From Archivesica marissinica (Eukaryota > Mollusca > Bivalvia > Venerida > Vesicomyidae): a stretch of 64,000 bases of DNA. Under the pieces are notes generated by a model that searched no databases, was not told where the DNA came from, and saw only the letters and a list, made by a program, of their open reading frames with translations. Of this stretch, positions 12,141 through 23,402 are shown piece after piece. The stretch covers positions 46,012,846 through 46,076,845 of the forward strand of contig CM026400.1 of NCBI GenBank assembly GCA_014843695.1, given 5' to 3'. Numbering within the stretch: position 1 is the first letter of the stretch; every line of letters begins with the position of its first letter. The translations under genes were made by a program, and so were the position numbers.

Positions 12141-12400
12141 AGTATTAAATTAGTGCTAAGACATGAATCAAAGGTTTTGAATTGCAAAATACTGCCTTTA
12201 TATTCGCGATAAGTTGCATAATCAAATACATGTTATCATTTTTTACATGCAGTTAATAACATCAAAATGTGTCACAATAATTCATATCACCAAACATACA
12301 TATGCAGTCAGTATAACTTCACATCTACACAGGCAGTCAATGACAAAATGTACACAGGCAGTCAATGGCATCAAACATACACGATTACAGAATATGCCAT

Positions 12401-15400
12401 TTAGAGTTCATCATCACTGTCCTGTGTGTCGTATCCGACAATATAGTCCGCATCGTTTTCACAGTCTGTTCCACACAAGCAAAGGTCGGTGCAAGTTAAG
12501 TCATTTCTTCTGCATGAGCACCGCTGGGGTGAGCAATTGGCTTTACATTGACATCTGACTAACTCGACAATGGCCTGTGGAGCTGGTAGAACCTTGGTGG
12601 TGATAGGGAGTATATGGCCTTTCTCGTCCTGATGGTAGCCATGTTTGAGTGGGTCAAACAGCTATTGCCACATGACAGTGGCTTGGCACCAAACTCTACT
12701 CTGTACTCGCACACGTTCAATGTGCTCCTCAAGTGCACCAATTGTTGGAGGCAACTTGTTACTTTCTGCCAGATGTTTGCAAAACAGATGCCATCTTAGG
12801 TCAGGAATACTGATCTGAATACCTTTTGGGCAATACGCTAAGCATACAAAGCTGGCCAATGTTTCTAATATCTCATGCGTTAGGTCACCATCCTCCGGTA
12901 GTTTCATCAGTGCTCTGACTACGTCCCTTTCAGCCTTGATGTAGTGTTGAAACCACTTCGTTTTACCCACTCCTGAGAATCGACCAACATTGTCTGCTCC
13001 AGTAAATGCGTGCAATATAGGTAATGCTGTTGCCTTTTCTCTTCCTAGCGCTCTCCAGATTGGCCCTACCTCCACGGTTCCTGATACCATCGTCATCGAT
13101 GTGTTTTTGCAGAGCTTGTCATAGGCTGCAATAGCTAGAACCAGGACTTCTGTATCCGGGGTGAAGAAGACTAACTGTGCTTCGGGACAACGTTGTGATG
13201 CTGCTGCTGCTGCTAAGCTGATCATCAGTGTGTCAGCTTCCTCATGGTTGTTTGAGTCAAACTGCATGCTCCGGTTGCTTCTAGTGTGGCCTGCTGCTGA
13301 CGTGATGATTAACTTTGGAGAGTTTGCGTTATACTTGAGTGTTGCCTCAGCAAGGTACACTGTTAGATCAGCTTTCGTCTTTTCGTGAGATAGGAAGCGG
13401 CCCATTGGTATATGTTTGATGTTTATATCATCCGCAATCTGGTATTGAACAGGGTCTTTGCCTTGTCGTCTTTTTTCTCTGGTTTTCTGTTTTAAGGAGT
13501 CTGACTAGGATAATCTCATCGGATCCTGATGTCAAGGTCATGAGGCGGTCATTGAAATGCTGGCCGAGATCTTTGACTGTGCCGATTGTTGCTGGTTTCT
13601 TTGTCATCTTCTGGACGAGCACCATTCCATCAACAACAGCGATTCTCTGACTCATAGATGGTCCTGGAAATGGAGTTACTGCATCGGCAATATCATCAGT
13701 CTGTTCTGTTGATTCTGCTGCTTGTCCATCAGTATGATTTTCAGTCGTTTTACTGAAGTTCACGAGGCTATGGATTAGCTTTGACTTATCACTGCATGGA
13801 AGGATCGAGCCATCAGGTGCAAACAGTGCTCTGGGGGTAAGAGTGAACTCATAGTTCCCAATCGCATTCTTCTGATCGATGTCACGGCTTGATGTGGCTA
13901 GTACCATCAACCGACCATACATGTCTATCGTTTCTTTCAGGTCGACTGACTGGTCACGGATCTTGACTGTTTGCTTTTTGTTTCCTGACATGTACATTTT
14001 GTTATTCTGCTTCTTGACTGGTGCCCACAAACTGACATCTCCATTGATGCGTTCTGCAACGTAATCCACATAGAGCTTCTGGCCGGTGTCGTCGATATTC
14101 AGAATATGTGGGACATATTCATGTGGAACATATGCCTGTGTGATGAAGTTGTAGAGCTGGTCACCTTCAGCAGCGAATGGATTGCCATGACTCAGTATGG
14201 CAGCCTTTATCCGGTCAACATTTTCATGCTCTTTCTTGACAGCACTTGGTTGTAAATGATGATGCTCTTGTGTCATGGTCAACACTAAGTGCACCCTAGA
14301 ATTCTCGTACACACTGTGTACGGAATGAGTCCAGTGCTTGCTTGGGTTTGTGTTGCACCTGCCGTTGACGAGCATTGGCATTATTGGATATGCCAATTAA
14401 CCCAGAGTGGATCTGCTCCTCATCTCTGTCTGTAGCTCTTCTTCGGGTCCTACCAAAATCCACCGTATCAGGCTGTACAACTCAGGTGGAACATCTTCTT
14501 TTGTGCTTGCTACTGTGACTGTATCGATCTGCTTCTCCTCGGTGAAGTCTGTAATGCGTCTGCCTATTAGCTTAGCTGTTTTGTAGAGCATCTTTGTGTT
14601 ATCCATTTCACTTGCATGGTCTTGCATCATATACGTGTAGACCATGTCTTCCTTGCAGGCTTCAGGGCAATAAAGAACAGAAGGCCTCCGTCTGTCTTTC
14701 TGTCTCACAGACGTTACACGTGGCAACTCTGAGAGCATCTTGTCCTTCAGCCATTGTCGGGTCAACGTCGGTGTGTGCTTCTCTGCCTCATCACTACCTC
14801 CCAGCATCCATGGGAAGATACGCTTTGTATTGAGTTTGAATGTCTACAATATTGATCAACTCAATCAAGCATGGCATCTGCATTGGCAGGTCTACCGTCG
14901 TGGGCCTGGCTTGGTTTCTGACATCATCCCTGAGGACACGAAACACATGATTCGTCCAGCACAGCTTGCGGTATCTCACATCGATTGCATGGGCATCACT
15001 TGGTGAGATTGCATTGTTTAACCTTGTCATCAGCACTGGGTCTTGGGTAATTTGTATCGCTTGCTTCAGTGCATTCCCAGAGTTTCCGGTTCGGACAGTG
15101 AAGAGACGCTGGCCGTCATCCACTTGACAGAAAAACATTGATCTTTCGACAAAGGTTCTGTTGCAGATCGTGTGAATGTCATTGATGTGGTTGGTGTGTT
15201 TGCTTCCATTTCTGAGCTTGTTCTCTTATGGCCACGTTTTTTGACAGCATACCTTCCTGTGGACTTGGAATGTTCAAAGCGTTCCCTGGCACGCTGCAAG
15301 GATATCTGATTAGTGGCGTCAGAATAGCAGCTTCGATGCCACATTGTTTTCGCTTCGAGCATCATTTGTTTTGTGCAGTCCTGGAGACGTCTTTGGATAG

Positions 15401-15596
15401 CAACATATTCTCCATCCTGTAGGCTGGCTCTCTCAGCCACTATGTCCAGTAACTTCTGGTAGGATTCTGTCCTGGGATTTAGAACAACTGTCCCTTTGTT
15501 AGTGTTTTTCTCCTGGCAAATGATGCACAGTTTCCAGTCTACAGACTCCTTGGATGTGCCCAAAGACAACTTGCTTCCATCAGGATCTTCACTCAT
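12401..15596 (-). pseudogene. broken HEEADT / cysteine-rich transposon protein (~1060 codons)
   Basis: Minus-strand coding remnant starting at the ATG at 15596 and ending at TAA (12401-12403). Module order: a zinc-finger-like unit with CIIC near 15520 and WHRSC about 60 residues on; a second with CFFC near 15130 and YRKLCW near 14970; a long middle region; a stretch with HEEADT (near 13245), PDTEVLVL (near 13150) and LHAFTGADN (near 13000); and a Cys-rich C-terminus of CxC...CxC...CxLCxC pattern (about 12450-12555) followed by acidic DSDDEL. Lesions: frameshifts near 15110-15138, near 14825-14835 and at an A-run around 13471-13476, and in-frame stops at 14397-14399 (TAA) and 12662-12664 (TAG). 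The D-rich HEEADT/PDTEVLVL arrangement suggests a PIN/FEN1-like nuclease fold, which is inference. Homology continues past the last stop, so the stop is a lesion and not the natural end. Cellular role unknown; probably for transposition of its element. Confidence 0.82.
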
Positions 15597-15778
15597 GATG
15601 ATTTATGCACTGAAAATACACAACAAGAAGAACAACCACCATAAACACCTCCACCAAGATAGTTAATATGTAAAATAAATATATTAACAATTTTGTTTTG
15701 TATTGATGGCTGCTCCCAGGATGCATATTTCCTGAAAAAAGAAAGAACTGTTACAGTCAGAAGTCTGATTATGTCACC

Positions 15779-16029
15779 AATGGATTCCTTGTACCTGAAA
15801 ACATAGGCTTAGTATATTTTAAAAAGTTGTTAGGGTAATTAGAGGCAGAAATAGAGCAAAATATGTATTTTTATGGTGGCCATTTTGAAAAATCCAAAAT
15901 GGCGGCCATACAGGTATCACCGCAAATGTAAACATTGATTTTCAGATTTTCAATGTAATAATGTTTCCAAAAATGTATAGGTTTGCTAATCTACCATGAT
16001 TCTGAACGAAAAAACATAGTGAACCTGAC
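15779..16029 (-). repeat. right terminal inverted repeat
   Basis: Reverse complement of 11882-12140, with scattered mismatches and an extra CAAAATGGCGGCC-containing segment near 15895. The outer 15 bases are identical to the left end. Confidence 0.92.
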
Positions 16030-16851
16030 TATATGTAACGGTGTTCTACCTAATTCCCCATATAATCCGTCAATACACGTGGATGTTTTTACGCCCAATA
16101 TCTTACGACAAAACTTTGAATGTATACGTTCTACTTCAATAGCTTCGTGGTTCCCCCATACCTCTGCGCAATAGTTTAACTTTGATGCTACCAATGTATC
16201 GAACAGTTTACATTTTTCCGAGATAGGTAATTCAATTTGGTGAAATATGATGAATAGATTGTGCATTGAATATGCTGCGTGTTGCGCTATTTTCTTTTTC
16301 GTTCTGTTCCAGTTTCCGTTTTTGAAAAAGTACACTCCTAGATATTTAAAAGATGTGACTATCTCTAAGTCAGTGTTATTCAGTTTAAAATTATATGTTG
16401 AGTGTCTACCATTTTCAAATATCATGACCTTAGTTTTTGCGGTATTAATTGTTAGTCTCCATATTCTGCAATACTGATCGATATCATCCAACATTAACTG
16501 TAAAGCTTCCGGTTTATAGGCAAATAATACGGCGTCGTCGGCAAAAAGCAATATAAACAATTTTAATTCCTCATATGTGAAAATCCCAGGCATGTCACTA
16601 TTTATGCTTTGTACAATATCATTCATAAAGAGTAGAAATAGTAAACTGGATGCCGAATCTCCTTGTAATACTCCCGTTAGTGAGTCGAAACTGTCCGAAA
16701 ACTGTGCTTTATAGCGTATACTTGCTTTTACTACACTGTACATGGCTTTTATAGCGTTTACGGTCTTTGAACTTAGGTTTTCGTTTATAAGTTTTTGAAA
16801 TAACATGTTCCTATCCAGATTATTCAAAGACAAACATATTTCGCCAAACAT
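16030..16851 (-). pseudogene. LINE reverse transcriptase fragment
   Basis: About 270 residues of a non-LTR retrotransposon polymerase, open from 16851 to the transposon edge. Visible motifs: GVLQGDSASSLLFLLF (finger/palm region before the catalytic box), LLFADDAVLFA (catalytic FADD box), INTAKTKVMIF and SFKYLGVYF (thumb side), then LYGELGR before it ends. The endonuclease and N-terminal half are missing (5' truncation near 16855), as is the C-terminal zinc-binding region. The frame runs on into the neighbouring TIR and stops at 15991, so the last ~13 residues are not LINE. The DNA left of the transposon does not continue the LINE. It resembles the same LINE type as 22753-23223. Confidence 0.9.
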
Positions 16852-17017
16852 CTTACAATGTTCATAACTAACTTGGCTGCTAATAACAATTATCAGGCAG
16901 TTAATAGACAGGTAGTTATGGCATTGTTGGTTTGTTTGTTATCTCACCCTGCTGCATTCAAACTATCAACTGCACTTGGTATATGTTTGACAATGATGGA
17001 ACATATACCACTTTCTC

Positions 17018-17290
17018 TACCGTCCGTAGCCACACCGAGGCTAAAAGTTCCAAAGCAAACAAACATAAATGAAAAATTAAATAAATAAAATGCAAAATAT
17101 ATCCCTTAGCTGTATACAATGTCGTCTGCTAGAGAGCTGAAAGGTCACTACATAATTATACGTCTAAACTCAATAAATCAGAAAATGCAGGAACTTGCTT
17201 CTATACCCCAACACATTTAAGGGAACATGGCCCGTGACCCCCCCCCCCCTAGATTGCATCGGTTGAACTTTGCCTCTGGCTACGGTACTG
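17018..17290 (+). mobile_element. CCGTAGCC MITE, copy 1
   Basis: Non-coding element with imperfect inverted ends: CCGTAGCCACACCGAGG at the left and CTGGCTACGGTACTG at the right. Copies 2 and 3 are at 20528-20785 and 31487-31751. Internal shared words include TGCTAGAGAGCTGAA and a CCCCAACACATTT-like segment. A C-run at 17239 interrupts it. The CAG-type ends in the other copies suggest a hAT-like origin. Confidence 0.75.
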
Positions 17291-17887
17291 CTTTTGGGTT
17301 TAAAGCAACCGTTTGGTTCATATGGCGACTCTTCATCTCTGAAAGTCCCCCAGGGTGTTGAATTAGCAACCTACATGGCTTGTGGAATATCGGTGATTGA
17401 ACTTAGTGCCGTGTGTGTCTGAAATGGTGATAAACAAAACAAAGTAATTTACACATGATATAGTTTAGGAGCGTATATGCAAAGCAGGCGAACGTCAGGT
17501 AACTCCACCAATCAACGCAATCGTTTTCCGTAACAACGTGCTGGTATATATAAGGGACTACTTTAGCCACCTACTTGTACATGTGTACATACGCCATATC
17601 TCTTTCCGCAGCGATGAGTTTGTCTATGTTTCGCAACCCAGACACGAACGCTACTGTTTGCTGTAAGTTTTCATTTTCGAAATCTTTTTTCATTTCATTT
17701 ATCTTTAGGTTAATAAAATATATTTTGGTTCCAAGATAAGATTGATTATACATTTGGACTTATTTTTTTATAATTAATATTTTAACATTTCGTATTACAT
17801 GTATTCGATTTAGTCATGGTAAAATCAATTTCTTTAGTGAATGATAGAGTTATCTCAATGAAAGAAATCTTCATCTTCCACTGTTTT
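17291..17887. other. spacer, nothing recognised
   Basis: AT-rich single-copy-looking DNA between a MITE and the 820-bp inverted repeat. No supported gene. Confidence 0.5.
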
Positions 17888-18708
17888 GAAACAGTGAAAG
17901 AAGACATTGTCTGTGTCACTGCTTGAATTTCGTATTCCTCCGCGGTTGGATGTACTTTTGTATTTGATCTAGTTTCTGACTATCATCAACAGTTAATTAT
18001 AAAGTAATATATTCTAATGAATATGTTTTGTTAATTTTGCCAGCAAACAGAAACTAACTTACTAATTATAGCGGAACTGTTTCTTATTACAAACGCTCAC
18101 ACTAACATACGTGGCTGTGCGGTTGTGTATTGTTGTGTAATGAGGTTCCCGGCAGGGAAATTAAAATGAATTAAATTTGAAAACAAATATTATATTAACC
18201 AAAATCATTGGAAATCATTATAAGCAACGGAAGATTTGTGTTTATTAGTGTAATTTAGAATTTTATTTCATCGAGTGATCATCGAAATACCATCAAACTC
18301 ACAGAAATATGTATTTCGATGATCACTGGATGAAATAAAATTCGATTTTAGATAAAAATTCACTTTGATCAGGTTGTTTCTTTCGTCTTCATAAATATTA
18401 CAAATATATTACAATCAGACGGAGCAGTCTTCCAGTGACGTCACGCTGGACTGCAAATCCAGGTGTATATGTTTCGATCCCCCACAACCGCACCTTCATA
18501 ATGTTAAACTATTTCGGATGGGGCTATTGGCCGTATTACTATGTATCAGTGCATGCACAATAACAAGTTTTGGGAGTGTCTTCTGTATCGCGTGCTATCT
18601 TCCAAACAGTAAAATGAGAAAGAGATGTCCCGGGGTGTCCAATTTGCACGTGCGACAGTAAATAAACCCTTAATAAAGGGAGATCTTAATCTCCAAATGA
18701 CAGTTTAT
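17888..18708 (+). repeat. ~820-bp inverted-pair repeat, copy 1, with tRNA-like region
   Basis: Pairs in reverse orientation with 27068-27891. Contains an internal palindrome with 32-nt arms at 18259-18290 and 18311-18342. A tRNA-like segment at about 18418-18484 has an anticodon-arm-like CTGGACTGCAAATCCAG, reading GCA (Cys), and a B-box-like TTTCGATCCCC. The tRNA-like part to the right end (~290 bp) has the size of a SINE. The upstream 530 bp is duplicated as well, so the repeat is larger than a simple SINE. No coding capacity seen. Confidence 0.8.
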
Positions 18709-18768
18709 TCATAGCAGACTGTGTACTAGTTATTAGTTATTTAAAAATAGATACTATTGGGGCCAGTC

Positions 18769-19655
18769 TGCTACAACTTCCTGCCAGGTACCAACGGGAG
18801 CTAGCAAGCTACAACGTCTTGTCATATACAAGCGGGAGCTAGTATGCTACAACTTCCTGCAAGGTACCAACGGGAGCTAGCAAACAACAACTTCCTGCCA
18901 GGTACCAGCGGGAATTAGTATGCTACAACTTCCTGTCAGGTATCAATGGGAGCTAGCAAACAACAACTTCCTGCCAGGTACCAGCGGGAATTAGTATGCT
19001 ACTTCTTCCTGTCAGGTACCAACGGGAGCTAGCAAACAACAACTTCCTGCCAGGTACCAGCGGGAATTAGTATGCTACAACTTCCTGTCAGGTAGCAATG
19101 GGAGCTAGCAAACAACAACTTCCTGCCAGGTACCAGCGGGAGTTAGTATGCTACTTCTTCCTGTCAGGTATCAATGGGAGCTAGCAAACAACAACTTCCT
19201 ACCAGGTACCAGCGGGAATTAGTATGCTACTTCTTCCTGTCAGGTATCAATGGGAGCTAGCAAACAACAACTTCCTGCCAGGTACCAGCGGGAGTTAGTA
19301 TGCTACTTCTTCCTGTCAGGTATCAATGGGAGCTAGCAAACAACAACTTCCTACCGAGTACCAGTAGGAGTGAGTATGCTACAACTTCCTGCCGAGTACC
19401 AGTGGGTGCCAGTATGCTATACCTTCCTGCCATGTAACAGTGGGGGCCAGTATGCAACAACTTCCTGCCAGGTACTAGTGGGGGCCGATGTGCTATAACT
19501 TCCTGCCAGGTACCAGTGATACTTAGGATGCTATAACTTCCTGTCAGGTACAAGTGAGAGTTAAGATGCTACAACTTCCTGGCCAGGTACCAGTGGGGAA
19601 TTCGGATGCTACAACTCTATGTCAGGTACTGCCAGGTACCAGCGTGAGCTAAATG
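18769..19655. repeat. minisatellite with dimeric (~76-bp) organisation
   Basis: Basic ~38-bp unit CTTCCTGCCAGGTACCAGCG + GGAGCTAG. Two types alternate regularly over 18850-19340: one followed by CAAACAACAA, the other by TATGCTAC, giving a higher-order dimer. Both ends are monomeric and degenerate. Confidence 0.92.
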
Positions 19656-19930
19656 CAACAACTAACTGTACTCACCACTAGGGGGTGCACTTTCTGTGCT
19701 CACTTGTTCAATGCGCGTTGTGGTTCGGGAAAGCAGCAGTTTTGGGGGGTATTGTATTTTCAGTATGGGATATATTAAAGCATACTGGGTTTTGTTTCTA
19801 GTTACCTTTAGGGGGGGGGGGGAATGGTCGTCGTAATTGCCAGTCCGGTATCCATTGTACCCACTGGTAATTATGCATTAAATTAAAGACCTCTTGTTAA
19901 TCTTAGCACAAATTGGAAATGTGTGTGTGT

Positions 19931-20217
19931 GTTTTACGTTTATTTATCGTCGCTACCGGTTGCCCGTATGACCGACACCTCCTGAAGAGATTAGTCATTT
20001 TAGAGTTGTGGAGGATAGTGCAATGGTACAGAGAGAGACCCATTCCAGAATCCCCTCTGGTTCTTTGACGTGCACGGTGTAAAGCACCGACACGAGACCT
20101 CGGTTTAACGTCCCATCTGAAATACTGTTAATTTTATTAGGGTCAGACGTGGGATCGAACCTGCGATCCCTGGATTACCAGTCCAGCGTGTTACCACTGA
20201 ACTACAGATCCGTCTGT
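19931..20217 (-). mobile_element. SINE A, full length
   Basis: Complete reverse copy from the GTTTTACGTTTATTTATCG tail to the tRNA-like head (ACAGACGG reversed, ending CCGTCTGT). Head anticodon arm CTGGA-CTGGTAA-TCCAG reads GGT (Thr-like). A box TAGTTCAGTGG and B box GGTTCGATCC are present. It lies in a GT-rich target. Confidence 0.93.
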
Positions 20218-20527
20218 AAAATTGGAAATCAGACATGGTCGTGATATACATAAGATGACGTGTATTTGGCGGACTAAGCATGTGTCATAGCAGCAGACGC
20301 AGGCACAATGGCGTCGTTTGGTGCAATATTCCCGTAAATCAAACAACACCGCCCAAACCACCATTGACTTGGATGCCTTCAGGTCGGTTCGGGTCATCAA
20401 CACCTCATAGATCGTCAGTCGCTGTTATCCTTTTTTGTTAATTTCGAAAATTTATGTTACTGACATTTTGGTAGCAATATCACAATGAAAGATTTGAAAA
20501 AGTGGGCCAGGAATCGACATATCTACA

Positions 20528-20785
20528 CAGTACCGTAGCCAGAGACAAGCTAGGGGTTCCGGGGGGCATGTTCCCCTTTAAACTTGTTGGGGTATAGAAG
20601 CGATTTCCTGCGTTTTCTGATTTAGTAAGCTTAGGCGTATAATTATGTGCTGACCTTTCAGCTCTCGAGCAAGCAATATTTTATACAGCAAAGAGATATT
20701 GTTCATTTTATTTATTTCATTTTCCCCTTTTTTTTTGCTTTTGGAAATTTGAACCGGCAGCTGCCTCGGTGTGGCTACGGGTCTG
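20528..20785 (-). mobile_element. CCGTAGCC MITE, copy 2
   Basis: Inverted relative to copy 1: begins CAGTACCGTAGCC and ends CTCGGTGTGGCTACGG. Carries the GGGGGGCATGTTCCCC segment related to the MITE at 5718. No clear target duplication found. Confidence 0.78.
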
Positions 20786-20885
20786 TTACATGTATGCTCG
20801 GTGTAGTACTCGTATTATGGTATTATATTATCTAATGTACGTAAGAGGACAGAAGTTGTGATGCTCGTTTGCATTTGCCGGGTAA

Positions 20886-21250
<365 letters not shown>

Positions 21251-21672
21251 CCATATATGCTATGTGTGACGGTCATGATTAGCTAATTGGACATGCTGAT
21301 ACCCGAGTGCTATGTCTCCAGAGCGCGGCATCTCATATGTCTGTTCTTAAAGTTCAACGTTATCTTCGTATTCCAAGTTATGCCGAATTAGGTTGACATG
21401 AACAACATAATGTGTTACAACAGTTTCGGTTTCGCCATTGCCAATATTGAAATATTTGCACATGTATTAAGAGGTTGAACATACTGTAAAGATTGCGGAT
21501 GCATAAATTAAATACTGTAAGCTAATAATCATATTGTAATACTGAAACATTTATATGATGGTGTTACAAACTATTTTGTCTCAATATGTCTTCACATTAT
21601 TAATTGTTATGTTTCTACATGTCTTAGTTTTTGGTCGTGAATTAAAACGTCAAATAACGCAGAGAAACATGT
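21251..21672. other. spacer, nothing recognised
   Basis: AT-rich DNA without recognised repeat or gene. Confidence 0.5.
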
Positions 21673-21964
21673 ACAGACGGATCTTTAGTCCAGTGGTAAC
21701 ACGCTGGACTGGTAATCCAGGGATCGCAGGTTCGACCCCCCGTCTGACCCTAATAAAATTAACAGTCTTTCAGATGGGACTTTATACCGAGGTCTCGTGA
21801 CGGTGCTGTACACCGTGCACGTAAAAGAACCAGAGCAGACTCTGGAATGGGTCTCTCTCTCTGTATCACTGCACTATCCTCCAAAAATGTAAAATGACTA
21901 ATCTCGTCAGAAGGCGTCGCTCATATGGGAAACCGGTAGCGACGATAAATAAACGTAAAACACA
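21673..21964 (+). mobile_element. SINE A, full length
   Basis: Intact head (ACAGACGG to CCGTCTGACC), body with CAGATGGGAC, CACCGTGCACGTAAAAGAACC, and tail CGCTCATATGGG...GTAGCGACGATAAATAAACG. TTTAGTCCAGTGG replaces the usual A box start. Followed by an AC-rich run. Confidence 0.93.
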
Positions 21965-22307
21965 CACATACACACACTAATACTTACATACATTAAGCAT
22001 CGTGAGTCACTCTGATAACAATGGTCTCAAGTGTGGGGTGATGACATACGTGTCCATTTTCTTCACGTGTTCTTTTTTCTCCACCGGAAAACATTAATGA
22101 TATCCGTTTCATTTCATTGTAATATCATTCGACACACTTCTAGTACCCTTTTCATTCAAAATAAACCAACACTTCTATTGCCAGGAAATCTATTTTATTG
22201 GAATGACGCGATATTTTGACGCGATTTATTTAACCCTAACCCTAACTTGAATATTTGACCCAAAAATTGCAATGTTTAAGTGTTAAGGCTATTGTAAAAT
22301 AACTTTG

Positions 22308-22363
22308 ATGACGATGATTGAGCTTATTAATTTTACCCTCGCCTCCGGCGAACCATATGGGCG
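22308..22363 (+). repeat. short dispersed repeat (CCTCGCCTCCGGCGAA)
   Basis: About 55 bp: GATGATTGAGCTTATT, then ACCCTCGCCTCCGGCGAACC and ATATGGGCG. Also present at 33489-33543 and 62666-62724. Origin unknown; it could be the end of a larger element. Confidence 0.6.
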
Positions 22364-22470
22364 TAAAACAACGTTATATTAGAATTGAATTTTAAACAAT
22401 TGTAACCGTGTTTTAATGTGTTTTAAACTATTTTATAATAGTGTATTATAGGTGAATTACGAACGGATAT

Positions 22471-22752
22471 TGGTCTGGTCTGGTCTGATCTGATCTGATC
22501 TGATCTGATCTGGTCTGGTCTGGTCTGGTCTGGTCTGGTCTGGTCTGGCATTGTCTGGTTTGATCTGGTCTGGTCTGGTCTGGTCCGGTCCGGTCCGGTC
22601 CGGTCCGGTCCGGTCCGGTCCGGTCCTGGTCCGGGACCTGGTCTGGTCAGTTCTGGTCAGTTCTGGTCTTGTCTGTCTGGTCTGGTCAGGTCAGGTCCGG
22701 TCCGGTCCGGTCCGGTCCGGTCGTCCGGTCCGGTCTGGTCTGGTCTGGTCTG
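22471..22752. repeat. pentanucleotide repeat (GGTCT/GGTCC/GATCT)n
   Basis: 5-bp tandem repeat with blocks of variants: GGTCT, GATCT, GGTCT again, GGTCC, then mixtures. It directly abuts the truncated LINE coding remnant at about 22753. Confidence 0.93.
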
Positions 22753-23370
22753 TTTCCTTTTATTTTCAAACAGCGTGCTATTGATGTTTATTTACAGGAA
22801 TGGTATGGTACCGTCGATCGTAGTTCTGCACTTACAGACTATAAATGTTTTAAACATTGTTTTTCTTACGAGCGTTACCTGGATTATTTACCTTATGTAT
22901 CACGTTGTGTTTTTACCAAATTTAGAATAGCCGGTCATTCTCTCCGTGTGCAAACGGGTCGATATGGCAGGAATCAAATTCCAAGGAACGAGAGGTATTG
23001 TTTATATTGTGGATCGAGAGATATCGAAGATATTTATCATTTTATTTGTATATGTCCATGTTATAAGAACCTACGTAAACAATGTATTGATGCACACTAT
23101 TGCAATAGACCTTCTGTTTTCAAATTTAATAATCTTATGAGTTCCGATAATAATACCACTATACATAATTTAGCCAAATTTATAAAATTGTCTTTAGTTA
23201 TTAGAAATAATATAAATGTGTAATTGCCAAATTTTATTTATCACTCTCACTTATATTTATGTGTCACGTGATCATTAAATATATATATGTTATTACTAGT
23301 TTTGTTAAGACGATGTATGTATGTACAAGTCTGCCAAAATAAACTTCTGTTCTGTTCTGTTCTGTTCTGT
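22753..23370 (+). pseudogene. LINE C-terminal coding remnant and 3' tail
   Basis: A 5'-truncated LINE. The open frame to 23223 encodes the C-terminal part: FRIAGHSLRVQTGRYG, then a zinc-knuckle-like CLYC...YHFICICPC region, then a helical end. No polymerase motifs are present. After the TAA come ~120 bp of untranslated sequence, AATAAA at 23339 and a (TTCTG)n tail (23344-23370). The product would match the C-terminus missing from the fragment at 16030-16851. The upstream pentamer repeat is in frame but foreign. Confidence 0.88.
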
Positions 23371-23402
23371 ATCTGCTACACTTGGGAGGAAATCTAATGT
23401 TG

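Larger units (their letters stand above)
11882..16029 (-). mobile_element. DNA transposon with long TIRs and HEEADT-type protein
   Basis: A 4.15-kb unit bounded by near-identical inverted repeats of about 250 bp that begin GTCAGGTTCACTATG. TATA lies immediately outside both ends (11878-11881 and 16030-16033), compatible with a 4-bp target duplication, or with a TA duplication if the TIR begins TAGTCAGG. The interior holds one minus-strand gene covering most of the space. The protein is not a recognised DDE transposase. Its motifs match a cysteine-rich family seen in many invertebrate genomes but, to my knowledge, poorly named. Academ elements (3-4 bp duplications, zinc finger and XPG-like nuclease) are the known superfamily I would compare first. 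The element is dead: the gene carries five lesions. Confidence 0.85.

Noticed and set aside
12214..12558. Plus-strand frames opposite the transposon gene (also 13161-13388, 14740-15006)
   Set aside because: Antisense shadows of the minus-strand transposon gene, with no motif of their own.
22232..22248. Telomere repeat (CCCTAA)n
   Set aside because: Only about two and a half units; too short to be meaningful.
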